A stretch of 64,000 nt of DNA, taken from contig NZ_BAABJI010000001.1 in NCBI RefSeq assembly GCF_039543225.1, forward strand, positions 461,193 to 525,192. Reading direction: 5' to 3'. Below the pieces are notes generated by a model, which saw only the letters and a program-made list of their open reading frames with translations, did no database searches and had not been told where the DNA came from. Made by a program: the position numbers and the translations under genes. This DNA is from Mucilaginibacter defluvii. GTDB taxonomy: Bacteria; Bacteroidota; Bacteroidia; Sphingobacteriales; Sphingobacteriaceae. Positions 55,274-63,774 of the stretch are shown here, one piece after another (positions within the stretch are counted from its first letter, which is position 1; each line of letters opens with the position of its first letter).

Positions 55274-55843
55274 TTAACAGCAGCCCCCGCCCGGTGTGCA
55301 GCAGGCTTCAGCGGGTGCAGCCAGGTTCACTAATTGTACTTTTGGTTTTTCAACGACCGCAGGCGCACAACATTCCTCACCCTTATCATTCGTGCCGCAA
55401 TTGCCGCCGCGACCAATAGCCTTGCATTGCACCGCATCCGGGCGCAGGTCAACGATTAAAGCATTTTCACTCACGATCATTTCATTGGGGAACATTTGGC
55501 GGGTATCAAATTCAGAGTTACCGAACTCGATCTTTACTGTACCATTGGGGTTCAGTGGCAGCATTTTCTCGACGATATCCACGATAGATAAAGCTTTGCC
55601 TACTTTCATCGAACGCTCTTGCTGTTCGCCCTCCGGCACCCAAAGCTGTACGATAATTTCTGTCCAGGCATTCATTACGCCGCCGCAATCCACGGAAGTG
55701 ATCGGCGCTTGTTTGATCTCGGTGATATGGTAAGCTGGATCTACCAGTTTGCCTTCTGCATATTGGAATTGCAGGTCAAGGTCCGGATGCTGTAATAAGG
55801 TATCCTTAAAGGTTTTCCAATTGTTGGCTTCTATTTTATTCAT
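55274..55843 (-). CDS. DUF6428-family ars-operon protein with Cys-rich tail
   Basis: 189 aa from the ATG at 55843 (MNKIEANNWKTFKDTLLQHP), preferred over 55885. The N-terminal domain is of the DUF6428 kind seen in Bacteroidota ars operons. The C-terminus holds a dense Cys set (CGTNDKGEECCAP, EACCTPGGGCC) that could bind arsenite. Second gene of the operon. Confidence 0.75.
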   Translation of the reverse strand: MNKIEANNWKTFKDTLLQHPDLDLQFQYAEGKLVDPAYHITEIKQAPITSVDCGGVMNAWTEIIVQLWVPEGEQQERSMKVGKALSIVDIVEKMLPLNPNGTVKIEFGNSEFDTRQMFPNEMIVSENALIVDLRPDAVQCKAIGRGGNCGTNDKGEECCAPAVVEKPKVQLVNLAAPAEACCTPGGGCC

Positions 55844-55896
55844 GGCTTTGTATTTGTTGCTTATTGTAATATTACGATAGATCAAGCCAAAAAATT

Positions 55897-56229
55897 TTAA
55901 CAGCAGCTATCGTTCTTTTCTGTGTAAGAGCCAAACAATATATTCAATTCCAGTTGCAGGGCTTTCCAGGCTTTGGGCTCAATACAATAACATACACTCA
56001 CCCCCTCAATAGTCCCTTGTATCAGACCGGCATTCTTCAGCTCTTTCAAATGCTGCGAAATGGTCGCTTGCGCTAACCCCAGTTCTTCTACCAGATCGCC
56101 GCAGATACAGGCATTCGCTTTAATGATCTGCTGTAAAATAGCGATACGAGCGGGATGCGCAATGGCTTTTAACTGCACTGCCAGCTTGTTTTGCTGTTCG
56201 TTGAATATGTCCGTTTTGGTAATGCCCAT
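55897..56229 (-). CDS. arsR: ArsR-family repressor
   Basis: 110 aa winged HTH with QLKAIAHPARIAILQQIIKA, CxC metal site in KANACICGDLVEELGLAQ (HTH follows: ATISQHLKELKNAGLI) and a C-terminal DSCC. First gene of the operon. Would release DNA on binding arsenite. Confidence 0.9.
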   Translation of the reverse strand: MGITKTDIFNEQQNKLAVQLKAIAHPARIAILQQIIKANACICGDLVEELGLAQATISQHLKELKNAGLIQGTIEGVSVCYCIEPKAWKALQLELNILFGSYTEKNDSCC

Positions 56230-56308
56230 AACTATATTGCAATATTACGATTAAATTGACAATCAACAAATTTTATTAAAAGACAGACTGTATCGATTAC
56301 AAGCAACT

Positions 56309-57256
56309 TTAATAACGATAACCTTGACCTCTTTTCTTTTTCTTTTTTGGCCGGTCTGACTGGGGAGAGGCGGCAATATGTGTTTGCTCCAGTAATACAT
56401 CTAAGAACTTTCCGATTGTTGTACCAGTAGATGCCATCATTTTTTGTGGTGTAGTAAATTGTTGCTGAGCAACTCCTTCGGCTAATTCCTTTATTTGATC
56501 TTTATCAGGGGAAAACTGTTCTCCCGCAGAGAGTATGTCCATTTGGCGCCTTTGTTCAAGGCTACCGTTTTTTATTACATTGGCATAAGCCATAGTATCA
56601 TGCAAGCCACGGTCAAATTTAAAATGTTGATCAAAAATATGCTCGCCACATTGCTTGAAAGCTACCCGGTCAAATTCGCCCATCTTTTTAGAATGTTCGA
56701 CATTTCTTCCGCGTGAGTTATTCATTGGGCTTAGCTTTACAGTATTGCTGGCATCCTTACGGCTGACAATCACTTGTATGTGCATTTGTTCTCCCGGCTT
56801 TCGTTCTCCCCGTTTTTTTAAGCCTTCCTTTACTTCCTTATCCTCATAACTGTAATAGCGGTAATTTTCCAATTTGGCAAACCATATCAAGTCATTGCTA
56901 TCTTTAATATTGGCCCGGTTAAAATTGCGCGCATATTCATCCATCACCAATACTGCATAACCTTTCAGTAGTTCCTTAACTTGTTCCCGGTTATTCTCTG
57001 CGAACAGGTGATTGAGCTCTTTTTGACTCGGGCTGATATTTACAAGGAAGAATTTTGCATCATTGCGGCCGAGTTTAGCAATATTATTATCAATCTTTTG
57101 CCTTACTTCATAGGCGGCATAAAGATTATCTGTTTGATTAAACCAATATTCTTGCTGTGCATTATCTAAACGATTCTCCTTTTCCAGATAATTGACCAAC
57201 CCTCCTGCACTGCCCTTGTTATCTGCTGTTTTGCTGTCTGTTATATTAATAAACAT
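56309..57256 (-). CDS. Relaxase/mobilization protein, MobB/BtgB-like (DUF5712)
   Basis: 315 aa. GGLVNYLEKENRLDNAQQEY near the start, MHIQVIVSRKDASNTVKLSP containing the His cluster of the DUF5712/MobB relaxase group, and a Lys/Arg-rich tail (RPKKKKKRGQGYRY). It nicks and guides the element's DNA for mobilization. Four bases after the BfmA-type gene's stop. Confidence 0.8.
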   Translation of the reverse strand: MFINITDSKTADNKGSAGGLVNYLEKENRLDNAQQEYWFNQTDNLYAAYEVRQKIDNNIAKLGRNDAKFFLVNISPSQKELNHLFAENNREQVKELLKGYAVLVMDEYARNFNRANIKDSNDLIWFAKLENYRYYSYEDKEVKEGLKKRGERKPGEQMHIQVIVSRKDASNTVKLSPMNNSRGRNVEHSKKMGEFDRVAFKQCGEHIFDQHFKFDRGLHDTMAYANVIKNGSLEQRRQMDILSAGEQFSPDKDQIKELAEGVAQQQFTTPQKMMASTGTTIGKFLDVLLEQTHIAASPQSDRPKKKKKRGQGYRY

Positions 57257-57259
57257 ATC

Positions 57260-57814
57260 TTATCTTAATATTTCTATTTGTGCTTTTGTAGTTGACAACA
57301 ATTCTTCCTTTTCCCGGCCGGTATTAAAACCACTGATATTTTCCCTGGCTTTCACGTAGCCCTCCAGTATCAACACAAATTGCTTCTTCAGTTGGTCTTT
57401 ACCGGTTTGTTGAAGTTCTACACGCTTCATCACATCAGCAATAAGTTTAAACCTGTCTGATGCTGTTTGCTGCCCGGCCAGCATTGTATTTAAACTTGGC
57501 GACAACGTTTCGTTAAAAAAAGTTATAACATTCCTAAATGCTTCAACCATTCGGTCTACTTCCCGCCGGGTAGGTATCAGCAAATCATTTTCCTGGGTTT
57601 TAATGAAGCCAATCAAATCTTTATGGTTCTTTATGAGCGAGTTCTTTAGCATTTCATCATTCAGATCCATTGGATCTTTCTTGCTTTTGTAGAAATAATC
57701 TACCATTTGAATAAATATCTGTCGCTTTGTCCTTCCCAATTTCAAGGCAATCTTCTCAAACTTTTGATCGACCGCTTCGGGATACCTTACCGACCTGGTG
57801 TTAATGTCTTGCAT
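57260..57814 (-). CDS. BfmA/BtgA-family mobilization accessory protein
   Basis: 184 aa. A ribbon-helix-helix start (TRSVRYPEAVDQKFEKIALK, TKRQIFIQMVDYF) then a helical region. BfmA/BtgA proteins bind the transfer origin and recruit the relaxase. Encoded just upstream of it in the usual order. Confidence 0.8.
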   Translation of the reverse strand: MQDINTRSVRYPEAVDQKFEKIALKLGRTKRQIFIQMVDYFYKSKKDPMDLNDEMLKNSLIKNHKDLIGFIKTQENDLLIPTRREVDRMVEAFRNVITFFNETLSPSLNTMLAGQQTASDRFKLIADVMKRVELQQTGKDQLKKQFVLILEGYVKARENISGFNTGREKEELLSTTKAQIEILR

Positions 57815-57948
57815 ACATCACAATTTTTTTGTTAAAACTTTGCTGGCATTAAACTATATATCTTGATACATAGATGTACAGATAGCCAGCTATATGGGAT
57901 ACCATTAAGTATCCTGAAATTGGCCTTTTTAAAGCCGTAGGAGCAGGC

Positions 57949-58119
57949 AAGTATCCCCGGAGGATACTTCAAACCCTTTTTGCAGCGCAAAAAGCAAGCA
58001 AAGTAGGGCTCTGCCCAACTTCCGCTTGCTCCCTTATGGGACAAGCCAGGTAGCCATCCATATTTGCACAGTTGATATTAAAAATGGTTGTCGCACTTCG
58101 CGCGACAACCATTTTTAAT
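57949..58119. other. Candidate origin of transfer (hairpins before mobilization genes)
   Basis: In the 460 bases before the bfmA-type gene there is an 8-base inverted repeat AAGTATCC/GGATACTT (57949-57956, 57962-57969) and a perfect 18-base hairpin (58077-58094 with 58102-58119, loop ACTTCGC). Hairpins just upstream of accessory and relaxase genes are where oriT usually lies. No nick site is identified. The 18-base hairpin could alternatively be a terminator for the gene ending at 58275. Confidence 0.45.
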
Positions 58120-58274
58120 GGCCAAGAGAAGTACTTGAGGGAGTGGACTTGAATGGTGGGTAATATCATTCTTGAGATAATTGAGTAATAAATTGATATG
58201 CCGGTAAATTGGTACACTGATATATGTTTATGTGGTTATCCCAATACAAAATAGCTGGATAACAATTTATCCAG

Positions 58275-58628
58275 TTACATAGATATATTATTACCAACAT
58301 GGCTTTCAGAGTCGTTTACTTTCCAGTTTTCCGGCCAGTCAACCGTACTTGCTTTTGTCGGGTGATAGGATGGCAGATAGAGGATGTAACCAAAGTCCCG
58401 TAACTCTTTAATGCACTTTTGATAAGTGGCGGTGGATGCAATTCTTGACGTCGCCATTAAACCGCTTCTGCTTATTTTAAATGGACGCTGATAGCCTGAG
58501 CGCTGCCAAAAAATGAAAAGCCCTGAGAAAAGACTGACATGTGTGGGAAACAACCGCTCATCCTTACCCAGTGATCTGAATAACTTTGAATAGCCTTTTA
58601 AATCCATTGAAGATGATAAGGCTTTCAT
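58275..58628 (-). CDS. Small mobile-element protein, unknown (regulator-like)
   Basis: 117 aa: LGKDERLFPTHVSLFSGLFI, YQRPFKISRSGLMATSRIAS, YQKCIKELRDFGYILYLPSY. The helical pattern suggests a winged-helix DNA-binding protein typical of Bacteroidota mobilizable elements. Overlaps the upstream excisionase-like gene by four bases. Confidence 0.65.
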   Translation of the reverse strand: MKALSSSMDLKGYSKLFRSLGKDERLFPTHVSLFSGLFIFWQRSGYQRPFKISRSGLMATSRIASTATYQKCIKELRDFGYILYLPSYHPTKASTVDWPENWKVNDSESHVGNNISM

Positions 58629-58891
58629 TTTACACCTCCTTCTAACAGTTTGTGAATATCTTCCAACTTGTAATAAAGCATTCCGCCAATTTTGGCAAAC
58701 CTTAGTGTGCCATTGATACGCAGGTTTTGTAAGGTGCCTGGTGATATATTTAAAAGCTTTCTTACCTCTACACTTTTAAGCCACTTTTTCCCCTGGCTTT
58801 CTACAGGCTCGATCATTTGCCTGATCTCCTGGAGCAGGTCTTTTTTAAAATCATTCAAATCGTCTTTCGTGATCACTTCAATTGCCGCCAT
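58625..58891 (-). CDS. Excisionase-like helix-turn-helix protein
   Basis: 88 aa with HTH_17 fold: KKWLKSVEVRKLLNISPGTL, RFAKIGGMLYYKLEDIHKLL. Such proteins direct excision with the integrase or regulate mobilization. It is homologous to 21716-22009 in island A. Confidence 0.85.
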   Translation of the reverse strand: MAAIEVITKDDLNDFKKDLLQEIRQMIEPVESQGKKWLKSVEVRKLLNISPGTLQNLRINGTLRFAKIGGMLYYKLEDIHKLLEGGVK

Positions 58892-59126
58892 ATTTGATTT
58901 GTTTAAATTGCAAAACAGTAAAAATTAATTATCAATGCTGCTAACGACTATCAACATCTATTTGAGAATCGTTGAAATGCCTAAATGATGCAGAACAAAT
59001 TTAGTTAATGTTTTGATAAAATAAAATAATATCAAAACATTTCTTATTTTTGTATCATTCCACTGAAATATATTTAACGAGAGATATATTACATTTGAAA
59101 AATCATCATTGGCAGGTACTTAAATA

Positions 59127-59843
59127 ATGGGGAAGATCGCTTACAAAACATATTTGAATGACAGGCTTAAACAAGTGGACTTTCATGGTACGCCGACATT
59201 TCCCTTATACATACAGATTACTCACGAACGAAAAAGCATCTTTTTTAAAAGCTATTATTTCCAGTTACTCTCAAAGCGTAAGTATTTGATCGTTGTTCCG
59301 GGTATAGTTTCTAGAGGGCCATCGTTGGAGTTTGTAAAGAGCAGGGAAGAAGTGATTATTAAGTATTGTATTGAACAACTTGGTGATGCTTTTTCGCTCG
59401 ACATTTTCAAAGCATCATATGATGGCATGAGCACTGATCTGTGTGATATGCTGGAAGGTGGCTTTTTTGAATACCTGTTTAATTTCTTTTGGGACGAGGG
59501 AAACCCGTATATGCGGGACGCTATACAAAATGCGGTCTCTACAGTGAACCCGTATGACTTGCTTCATGACTTTAAACGTATGTTTAAAGCCGACTTTTAT
59601 AATAAGTTGATAGAAAATTCCTTTTTTTATGCGCCTCCGTATTTGCCGCTTTATGGATTTAAAGATGGCCCGCAAAAAGGAGATCCGATTATTTTTTCTG
59701 TTATGGATTGGCAGGATGATTCTGTTAAAAAGAAATTTAAAACTTACGTGGAGAAAACTTACCCGTTTGCGAAAGCTGATGAAATAGTAAAAGCTGTAGA
59801 TACCTGGGCACAAAAGTATTTGTCCTCATTTTCCGGAAAATGA
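59127..59843 (+). CDS. Hypothetical protein of island B, unknown
   Basis: 238 aa, no signal or membrane helix. The opening (KIAYKTYLNDRLKQVDFHGT, TFPLYIQITHERKSIFFKSY) faintly recalls arm-type DNA-binding domains of Bacteroidota integrases, but no catalytic domain follows. The rest is helical and aromatic-rich. The only plus-strand gene in the mobility half of the element. Not assigned. Confidence 0.5.
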   Translation: MGKIAYKTYLNDRLKQVDFHGTPTFPLYIQITHERKSIFFKSYYFQLLSKRKYLIVVPGIVSRGPSLEFVKSREEVIIKYCIEQLGDAFSLDIFKASYDGMSTDLCDMLEGGFFEYLFNFFWDEGNPYMRDAIQNAVSTVNPYDLLHDFKRMFKADFYNKLIENSFFYAPPYLPLYGFKDGPQKGDPIIFSVMDWQDDSVKKKFKTYVEKTYPFAKADEIVKAVDTWAQKYLSSFSGK

Positions 59844-59846
59844 AAA

Positions 59847-59868
59847 AGCCGCTCCATTTGAAGCGGCT
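59847..59868. terminator. Hairpin between converging genes
   Basis: AGCCGCT/AGCGGCT stem (59847-59853, 59862-59868) with A5 on the left, giving U5 after the stem on the minus strand, 14 bases beyond the zeta-toxin stop. Confidence 0.6.
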
Positions 59869-59881
59869 GACAGGAAGTATG

Positions 59882-60532
59882 TTAACGACTTGGGCCTCTG
59901 TAAGGTCGCAATTCTTGTGTAGGCGAAGGTGGTATGAATTTCTCGACAATAGAGTTTATCCGATCGACAAACTTTTCGGGTATATTAATACTTTGATAAA
60001 CAACGCTTCGATTTTGGATGCTAAGCAAGGAACGAAAATGTTGGTTACTTTTTGAAGCATCAGCGATCTCTACGTTATCAAAGTGATCGGCAAACCGTTC
60101 GATATATTCCAACCCTAAATCGTAGTTCTGTTGAATGTTTTTTATATCTACAAAATGTCCACCGTTTTTAACTCTTTCATTCACACGGAAAACAGATTGC
60201 TCAATACTATCTAAAGTCAAATAAATCAACTGGGTGGCATAACCGTGCGCTTTAAAATGAGCAACAACATCCATCAATGATTCGTCTCTGAAATTTGTTT
60301 CCAAAGTAAAATGCCGTCTATCTTTAACAGCGGTATTCGCCTGTCTAAAAAAATCTTTAGTCGCTTCCTCATATATGCGTCGTTTAGGCATATGAGGTGA
60401 TTGGGCCTCTATCTGTGCAACAACTTTGTCCACGTCAAAAATAATGGCACCAGGTTTCGACAAATCTTTAGAGAAAGTCGATTTTCCCGCTCCATTTGGC
60501 CCCGCGACAAATAATAGTTGCGGGTTTGACAT
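59882..60532 (-). CDS. Zeta-toxin-like P-loop kinase
   Basis: 216 aa. Walker A LFVAGPNGAGKSTFSKD (~7-23), DVDKVVAQIE, and HFTLETNFRDESL with the pattern of the Zeta-toxin fold. Zeta enzymes phosphorylate UDP-sugars and block cell-wall synthesis when free. The gene before it (gap 4 bases) would be its antidote. Could stabilise the element in the population. Confidence 0.75.
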   Translation of the reverse strand: MSNPQLLFVAGPNGAGKSTFSKDLSKPGAIIFDVDKVVAQIEAQSPHMPKRRIYEEATKDFFRQANTAVKDRRHFTLETNFRDESLMDVVAHFKAHGYATQLIYLTLDSIEQSVFRVNERVKNGGHFVDIKNIQQNYDLGLEYIERFADHFDNVEIADASKSNQHFRSLLSIQNRSVVYQSINIPEKFVDRINSIVEKFIPPSPTQELRPYRGPSR

Positions 60533-60536
60533 AAGA

Positions 60537-60788
60537 TTAAAGGGTTTTTATAAAGTGTTCCTGATATTTATCGTCCATCCACATCAAGTCCTTGCGGTCA
60601 ACGTATTCGTGTACCGCATGGGACGTAGTTGGGCAAACAGAGGGATCGTAATATGTGATGTAACCACCTTTAGCAAATTTTTCCTTTTTCATCGCTTCGT
60701 AGGTCGGCCTAAGTCGTTCCTGCCTTTCTTCTTCTGATAGATCAAAAAAGGATTTTAAACGTAAGTCGATTGCTGCGTTGTTACTCAT
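60537..60788 (-). CDS. Small partner of the zeta-like toxin, candidate antitoxin
   Basis: 83 aa from the ATG at 60788 (MSNNAAIDLRLKSFFDLSEE). Seven more residues are possible from 60809. Rich in charged residues and helices (RLRPTYEAMKKEKFAKGG). No named family. Placed directly upstream of and co-transcribed with the zeta-like gene, as antidotes are. Confidence 0.55.
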   Translation of the reverse strand: MSNNAAIDLRLKSFFDLSEEERQERLRPTYEAMKKEKFAKGGYITYYDPSVCPTTSHAVHEYVDRKDLMWMDDKYQEHFIKTL

Positions 60789-60853
60789 GGTTTGACGGAA
60801 TGTTCTCATACAAATATAAAAATTGAAATATTAAGAATTATGAATGTTGATAT

Positions 60854-62092
60854 TTAGGCGGTCTTGGCTACACGTTTCTTTGGTAACAGTTTAGCCTCTA
60901 ATTGCGACATGTCTTCGCTGATTTTATGATCCAAAACTTTGGCATATATCTGCGTGGTCTTGATGCTGGTATGCCCCATCATTTTAGATACCGTTTCAAT
61001 GGGTACACCATTATTTAGGGTAACGGTAGTGGCAAACGTGTGGCGGGCAATATGAAAAGTGAGTTCCTTTTCAATATCACAAATACCTGCAAGTTCTTTT
61101 AAGTAAGCATTCATTTTTTGATTACTCATAACAGGTAATAATAGGTTTTCAGCGATACATTGCGGATGCTTATCGTAGGTGCGAATAATACCTGCTGCCA
61201 CAGGTAAGACAGGGATACGGGAAAGTGTATCTGTTTTTTGGCGCTGGGTATATATCCAGGTTTTGTTGTCAATTCCTTTTACCAGTTCAGAACGTTTAAG
61301 CTTTCGTGCATCAACGTAGGCCAGCCCCGTGTAACAACTGAAAACAAAAATATCCCTTACCGTGCGTAAGCGTGCGTTCGGGATTTTCTTTTTTGTCAAC
61401 CGGTCAAGCTCTTTAGTGTCGAGTACCTGCCTGTAAACCTTTTGGGTACGTGGCTTATAATTCAGATATGGATCGATTGTCAGCCAGCCATTACCCAGAC
61501 AGATCCGCACGATCTTACCGAGGTTCTTAATATATTTTATAGCAGAATTATTGGCGCACTTACGGACAGTCCGAAGGTAGTATTCAAAATCGTTCAGGAA
61601 TGCAAAGTTGATCTTGCTAACGGGGATATCAGTAATATTATATTGCCATTGCATAAAATCCTTGGTGTGCATTAAAGCTGTTTCGTAACGCTGCCAGGTG
61701 CTTTTCTCAAACTCATGCCCAATCAAAGCTTTCATCTTCTCATTGTGGTCTTCAAATATGGCCACAAGGGTTCTTGCACGTTCTAGTTTACCTGTGTAGC
61801 GACTCTTAATGGTTTCTACCGTTACTGTTTCATCGGCAGCAGTCATCTGTCTATGGATTTCGTAAAGCTGATGCTCAATACTGCTCATGAAAGCATTAAG
61901 GGAGCGGGCATCTTCTTTATTGCCGGTCGCCCTGCCGGTATCAATATCCCAGCGGTCAGGATTACATTTCCGGCCAATGGAAATTTCGGTACGTTTGCCA
62001 TCCACAGTGATGCGCAAATAAATAGGGGCTGAACCTGATTCATAATTCTTAGGCTTTCTCAGGCAGAAAAGCACGGCGAGCATAGTTCTCAT
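60854..62092 (-). CDS. Tyrosine recombinase/integrase of island B
   Basis: 412 aa: arm DNA-binding domain (~1-90: PIYLRITVDGKRTEISIGRK), SAM-like core-binding domain (~110-200: KSTWQRYETALMHTKDFMQW), catalytic domain with Arg in FVFSCYTGLAYVDARKLKRS, LTFHIARHTFATTVTLNNGV (His/Arg) and nucleophile Tyr in GHTSIKTTQIYAKVL. All catalytic residues are intact. It lies 254 bases from tRNA-Asp in the same orientation, as expected for an integrase that targets that tRNA. Confidence 0.92.
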   Translation of the reverse strand: MRTMLAVLFCLRKPKNYESGSAPIYLRITVDGKRTEISIGRKCNPDRWDIDTGRATGNKEDARSLNAFMSSIEHQLYEIHRQMTAADETVTVETIKSRYTGKLERARTLVAIFEDHNEKMKALIGHEFEKSTWQRYETALMHTKDFMQWQYNITDIPVSKINFAFLNDFEYYLRTVRKCANNSAIKYIKNLGKIVRICLGNGWLTIDPYLNYKPRTQKVYRQVLDTKELDRLTKKKIPNARLRTVRDIFVFSCYTGLAYVDARKLKRSELVKGIDNKTWIYTQRQKTDTLSRIPVLPVAAGIIRTYDKHPQCIAENLLLPVMSNQKMNAYLKELAGICDIEKELTFHIARHTFATTVTLNNGVPIETVSKMMGHTSIKTTQIYAKVLDHKISEDMSQLEAKLLPKKRVAKTA

Positions 62093-62290
62093 GTTGTTTT
62101 AACTTGCTTTTAAAGTGAACAAAATTGTTAATTAAGTCACTTGAAATCAAGATGCGCAATCACTGAACAGGTTGATATACAGATATATATCAGTTAATTC
62201 GGGAGTTGTTTTGTGGCTCGGCTATTAACTCCCGAATTATTGTCATTTTCCTTGCGAAAACTTGAATAATTTGGCTTGGCCGTAAAACAA

Positions 62291-62324
62291 AAAACCCTTC
62301 AAATGATATCATTTGAAGGGTTTT
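62291..62324 (-). terminator. Terminator of tRNA-Asp
   Basis: Perfect 17-base inverted repeat AAAACCCTTCAAATGAT / ATCATTTGAAGGGTTTT, with a U run on the minus strand (A-rich left side), 24 bases beyond the tRNA 3' end and before the integrase. Confidence 0.8.
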
Positions 62325-62347
62325 GCTTGGTAATGTTACCTTTTTAG

Positions 62348-62421
62348 CGGAATGGACGGGACTCGAACCCGCGACCCCATGCGTGACAGGCATGTATTCT
62401 AACCAGCTGAACTACCACTCC
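62348..62421 (-). tRNA. tRNA-Asp (anticodon GTC)
   Basis: Minus-strand cloverleaf of 74 bases: acceptor GGAGTGG/CCATTCC (one G-T pair), D-loop with TTCAGCTGGTTAGAA, anticodon loop CTGTCAC giving GTC, T arm GGGTTCGAGTCCC, discriminator G. No CCA is encoded (the following bases read CTAAAA). Its last 14 bases plus two downstream form the repeat shared with 39021-39034. Confidence 0.93.
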
Positions 62422-62757
62422 GTTGTTCGTTTTGGTGGTGCAAATATACGCACCGTTTGATATTCTGCAAGGGGTTTTTGAAAAAAAATATTGGGTTATT
62501 TATTGTTTTTATATCAATCCTCAATGTAAGTGTTTCATTATCCATTTGTTAAGTAAATAAAAAAACAAAAAAATTATTAGGTCAGGAGTTAGATTTAATC
62601 TCAATGTTTAAGATATCTATGTTTAAGGGATCGATACCGCAACTTTAGCTCTAATTTTTTAATCGTAGAAAGTTAAAAGCTTGCAAATAGCGTTTAAAAC
62701 AGCGTTATTTGAGTAAACGGGCCGGGAGTGTGCGGCAGGCCTGATTTGCTTAAAATC
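62422..62757. other. Intergenic region between tRNA-Asp and the sugar-kinase gene
   Basis: 336 bases, A/T-rich, between divergent tRNA and kinase genes. It should carry both promoters. No small gene seen. Confidence 0.4.
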
Positions 62758-63774
62758 ATGAAAAAAAATATTCTTTGTTTTGGCGAATTACTGCTACGCA
62801 TAACGCCGGACTCCAATGGCGAGTGGTTGGTAAATAATAGTCTGCCATTTTTTGTTGGCGGTGCCGAGCTTAATGTAGCTACGGCGCTGGCTTTATGGCA
62901 GTTGCCTGTTCAATATTGTACCGCTTTGCCTGATAACTATCTCTCCAAACAGTTACTTAATCATTTACAGCAGAAGCATATCGGAACGGACGCCGTATCG
63001 TTAAGCGGCGAGCGTATCGGCTTATATTATCTTGCGCAAGGGCAGGATCTGAAGCACGATGCCCTGATCTATGACCGGTCGCATTCATCCTTCGCGGAGT
63101 TAAAACCCAGAATGATTGATTGGGACGAAGCACTCAACAATGTGAGTTGGCTCCATTTCAGCGCCATATCTCCCGCGGTAAGTCAAAGCGCTGCCGATGT
63201 ATGTCTGGAAGCCGTTAAAGCCGCGTCCCGAAAAGGTATAACGGTGTCGGTTGATTTAAATTACCGGGCCAAACTTTGGAAATATGGAAAAACCGCGTGT
63301 GAGGTTATGGAGCAACTGCTTCCGTATTGCAACGTAGTGATGGGTAACATTTGGGCGGCTGAGGCGATGCTCGGAATTGAGGTTGTACCTGATATTCACG
63401 AGAGCGGACAAAAAAGCATTTACCTGAAAGAAGCGCTGAAAACATCCGAAGAAATAGTTAAACGCTACCCTAATTGCCACACCGTCGCCAATACCTTCAG
63501 GTTTGGCAGCGATAAACAGATTGAATACTATACCGCCCTTTTCACCGGTTTGGAGTTTATCAGCTCAAAACAATATACATCCAACCAAATAGTTGATAAG
63601 GTGGGCAGCGGCGATTGTTACATGGCGGGTTTAATATACGGGTTGTATAACGATTGGGCACCCCGGCAGGTGCTTGAATTTGCAACGGCCGCCGCTTTCA
63701 CAAAACTATTTGTTGCTAGCGATACCACCAACAAAATTGTTAACGACATACAAAACGCCATAAGCAATGACTAA
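62758..63774 (+). CDS. kdgK: PfkB-family sugar kinase, probable 2-keto-3-deoxygluconate kinase
   Basis: 338 aa from the ATG at 62758 (MKKNILCFGELLLRITPDSN). A start at 62728 adds ten residues out of the fold. PfkB features: FFVGGAELNVATALALWQLP and the C-terminal DKVGSGDCYMAGLIYGLYND (catalytic Asp after GSG). Followed with an eight-base overlap by the KDPG-aldolase gene, fixing the substrate as 2-keto-3-deoxygluconate. Confidence 0.85.
   Translation: MKKNILCFGELLLRITPDSNGEWLVNNSLPFFVGGAELNVATALALWQLPVQYCTALPDNYLSKQLLNHLQQKHIGTDAVSLSGERIGLYYLAQGQDLKHDALIYDRSHSSFAELKPRMIDWDEALNNVSWLHFSAISPAVSQSAADVCLEAVKAASRKGITVSVDLNYRAKLWKYGKTACEVMEQLLPYCNVVMGNIWAAEAMLGIEVVPDIHESGQKSIYLKEALKTSEEIVKRYPNCHTVANTFRFGSDKQIEYYTALFTGLEFISSKQYTSNQIVDKVGSGDCYMAGLIYGLYNDWAPRQVLEFATAAAFTKLFVASDTTNKIVNDIQNAISND

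Larger units (their letters stand above)
39021..62359. mobile_element. Island B: integrative mobilizable element at tRNA-Asp carrying sulfur and arsenic genes
   Basis: A 14-base direct repeat (39021-39034 and 62346-62359) encloses ~23.3 kb with an intact tyrosine integrase 254 bases from the tRNA, excisionase-like HTH, BfmA and MobB-type mobilization genes, a hairpin-rich oriT candidate and a zeta-toxin pair. Cargo: sulfur oxidation (39.5-53.3 kb) and ars operon (53.3-56.2 kb). It has no type IV secretion genes, so it would need a helper to transfer. Insertion at a tRNA 3' end is established behaviour for this integrase class. Confidence 0.65.

Noticed and set aside
57969..58217. Minus-strand frame before bfmA
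   Set aside because: It covers the hairpins of the candidate oriT, has no plausible start signal, and coding-like words seem to be remnants.
62190..62393. Minus-strand coding frame across tRNA-Asp
   Set aside because: It runs through the tRNA and its terminator and has no protein-like composition.
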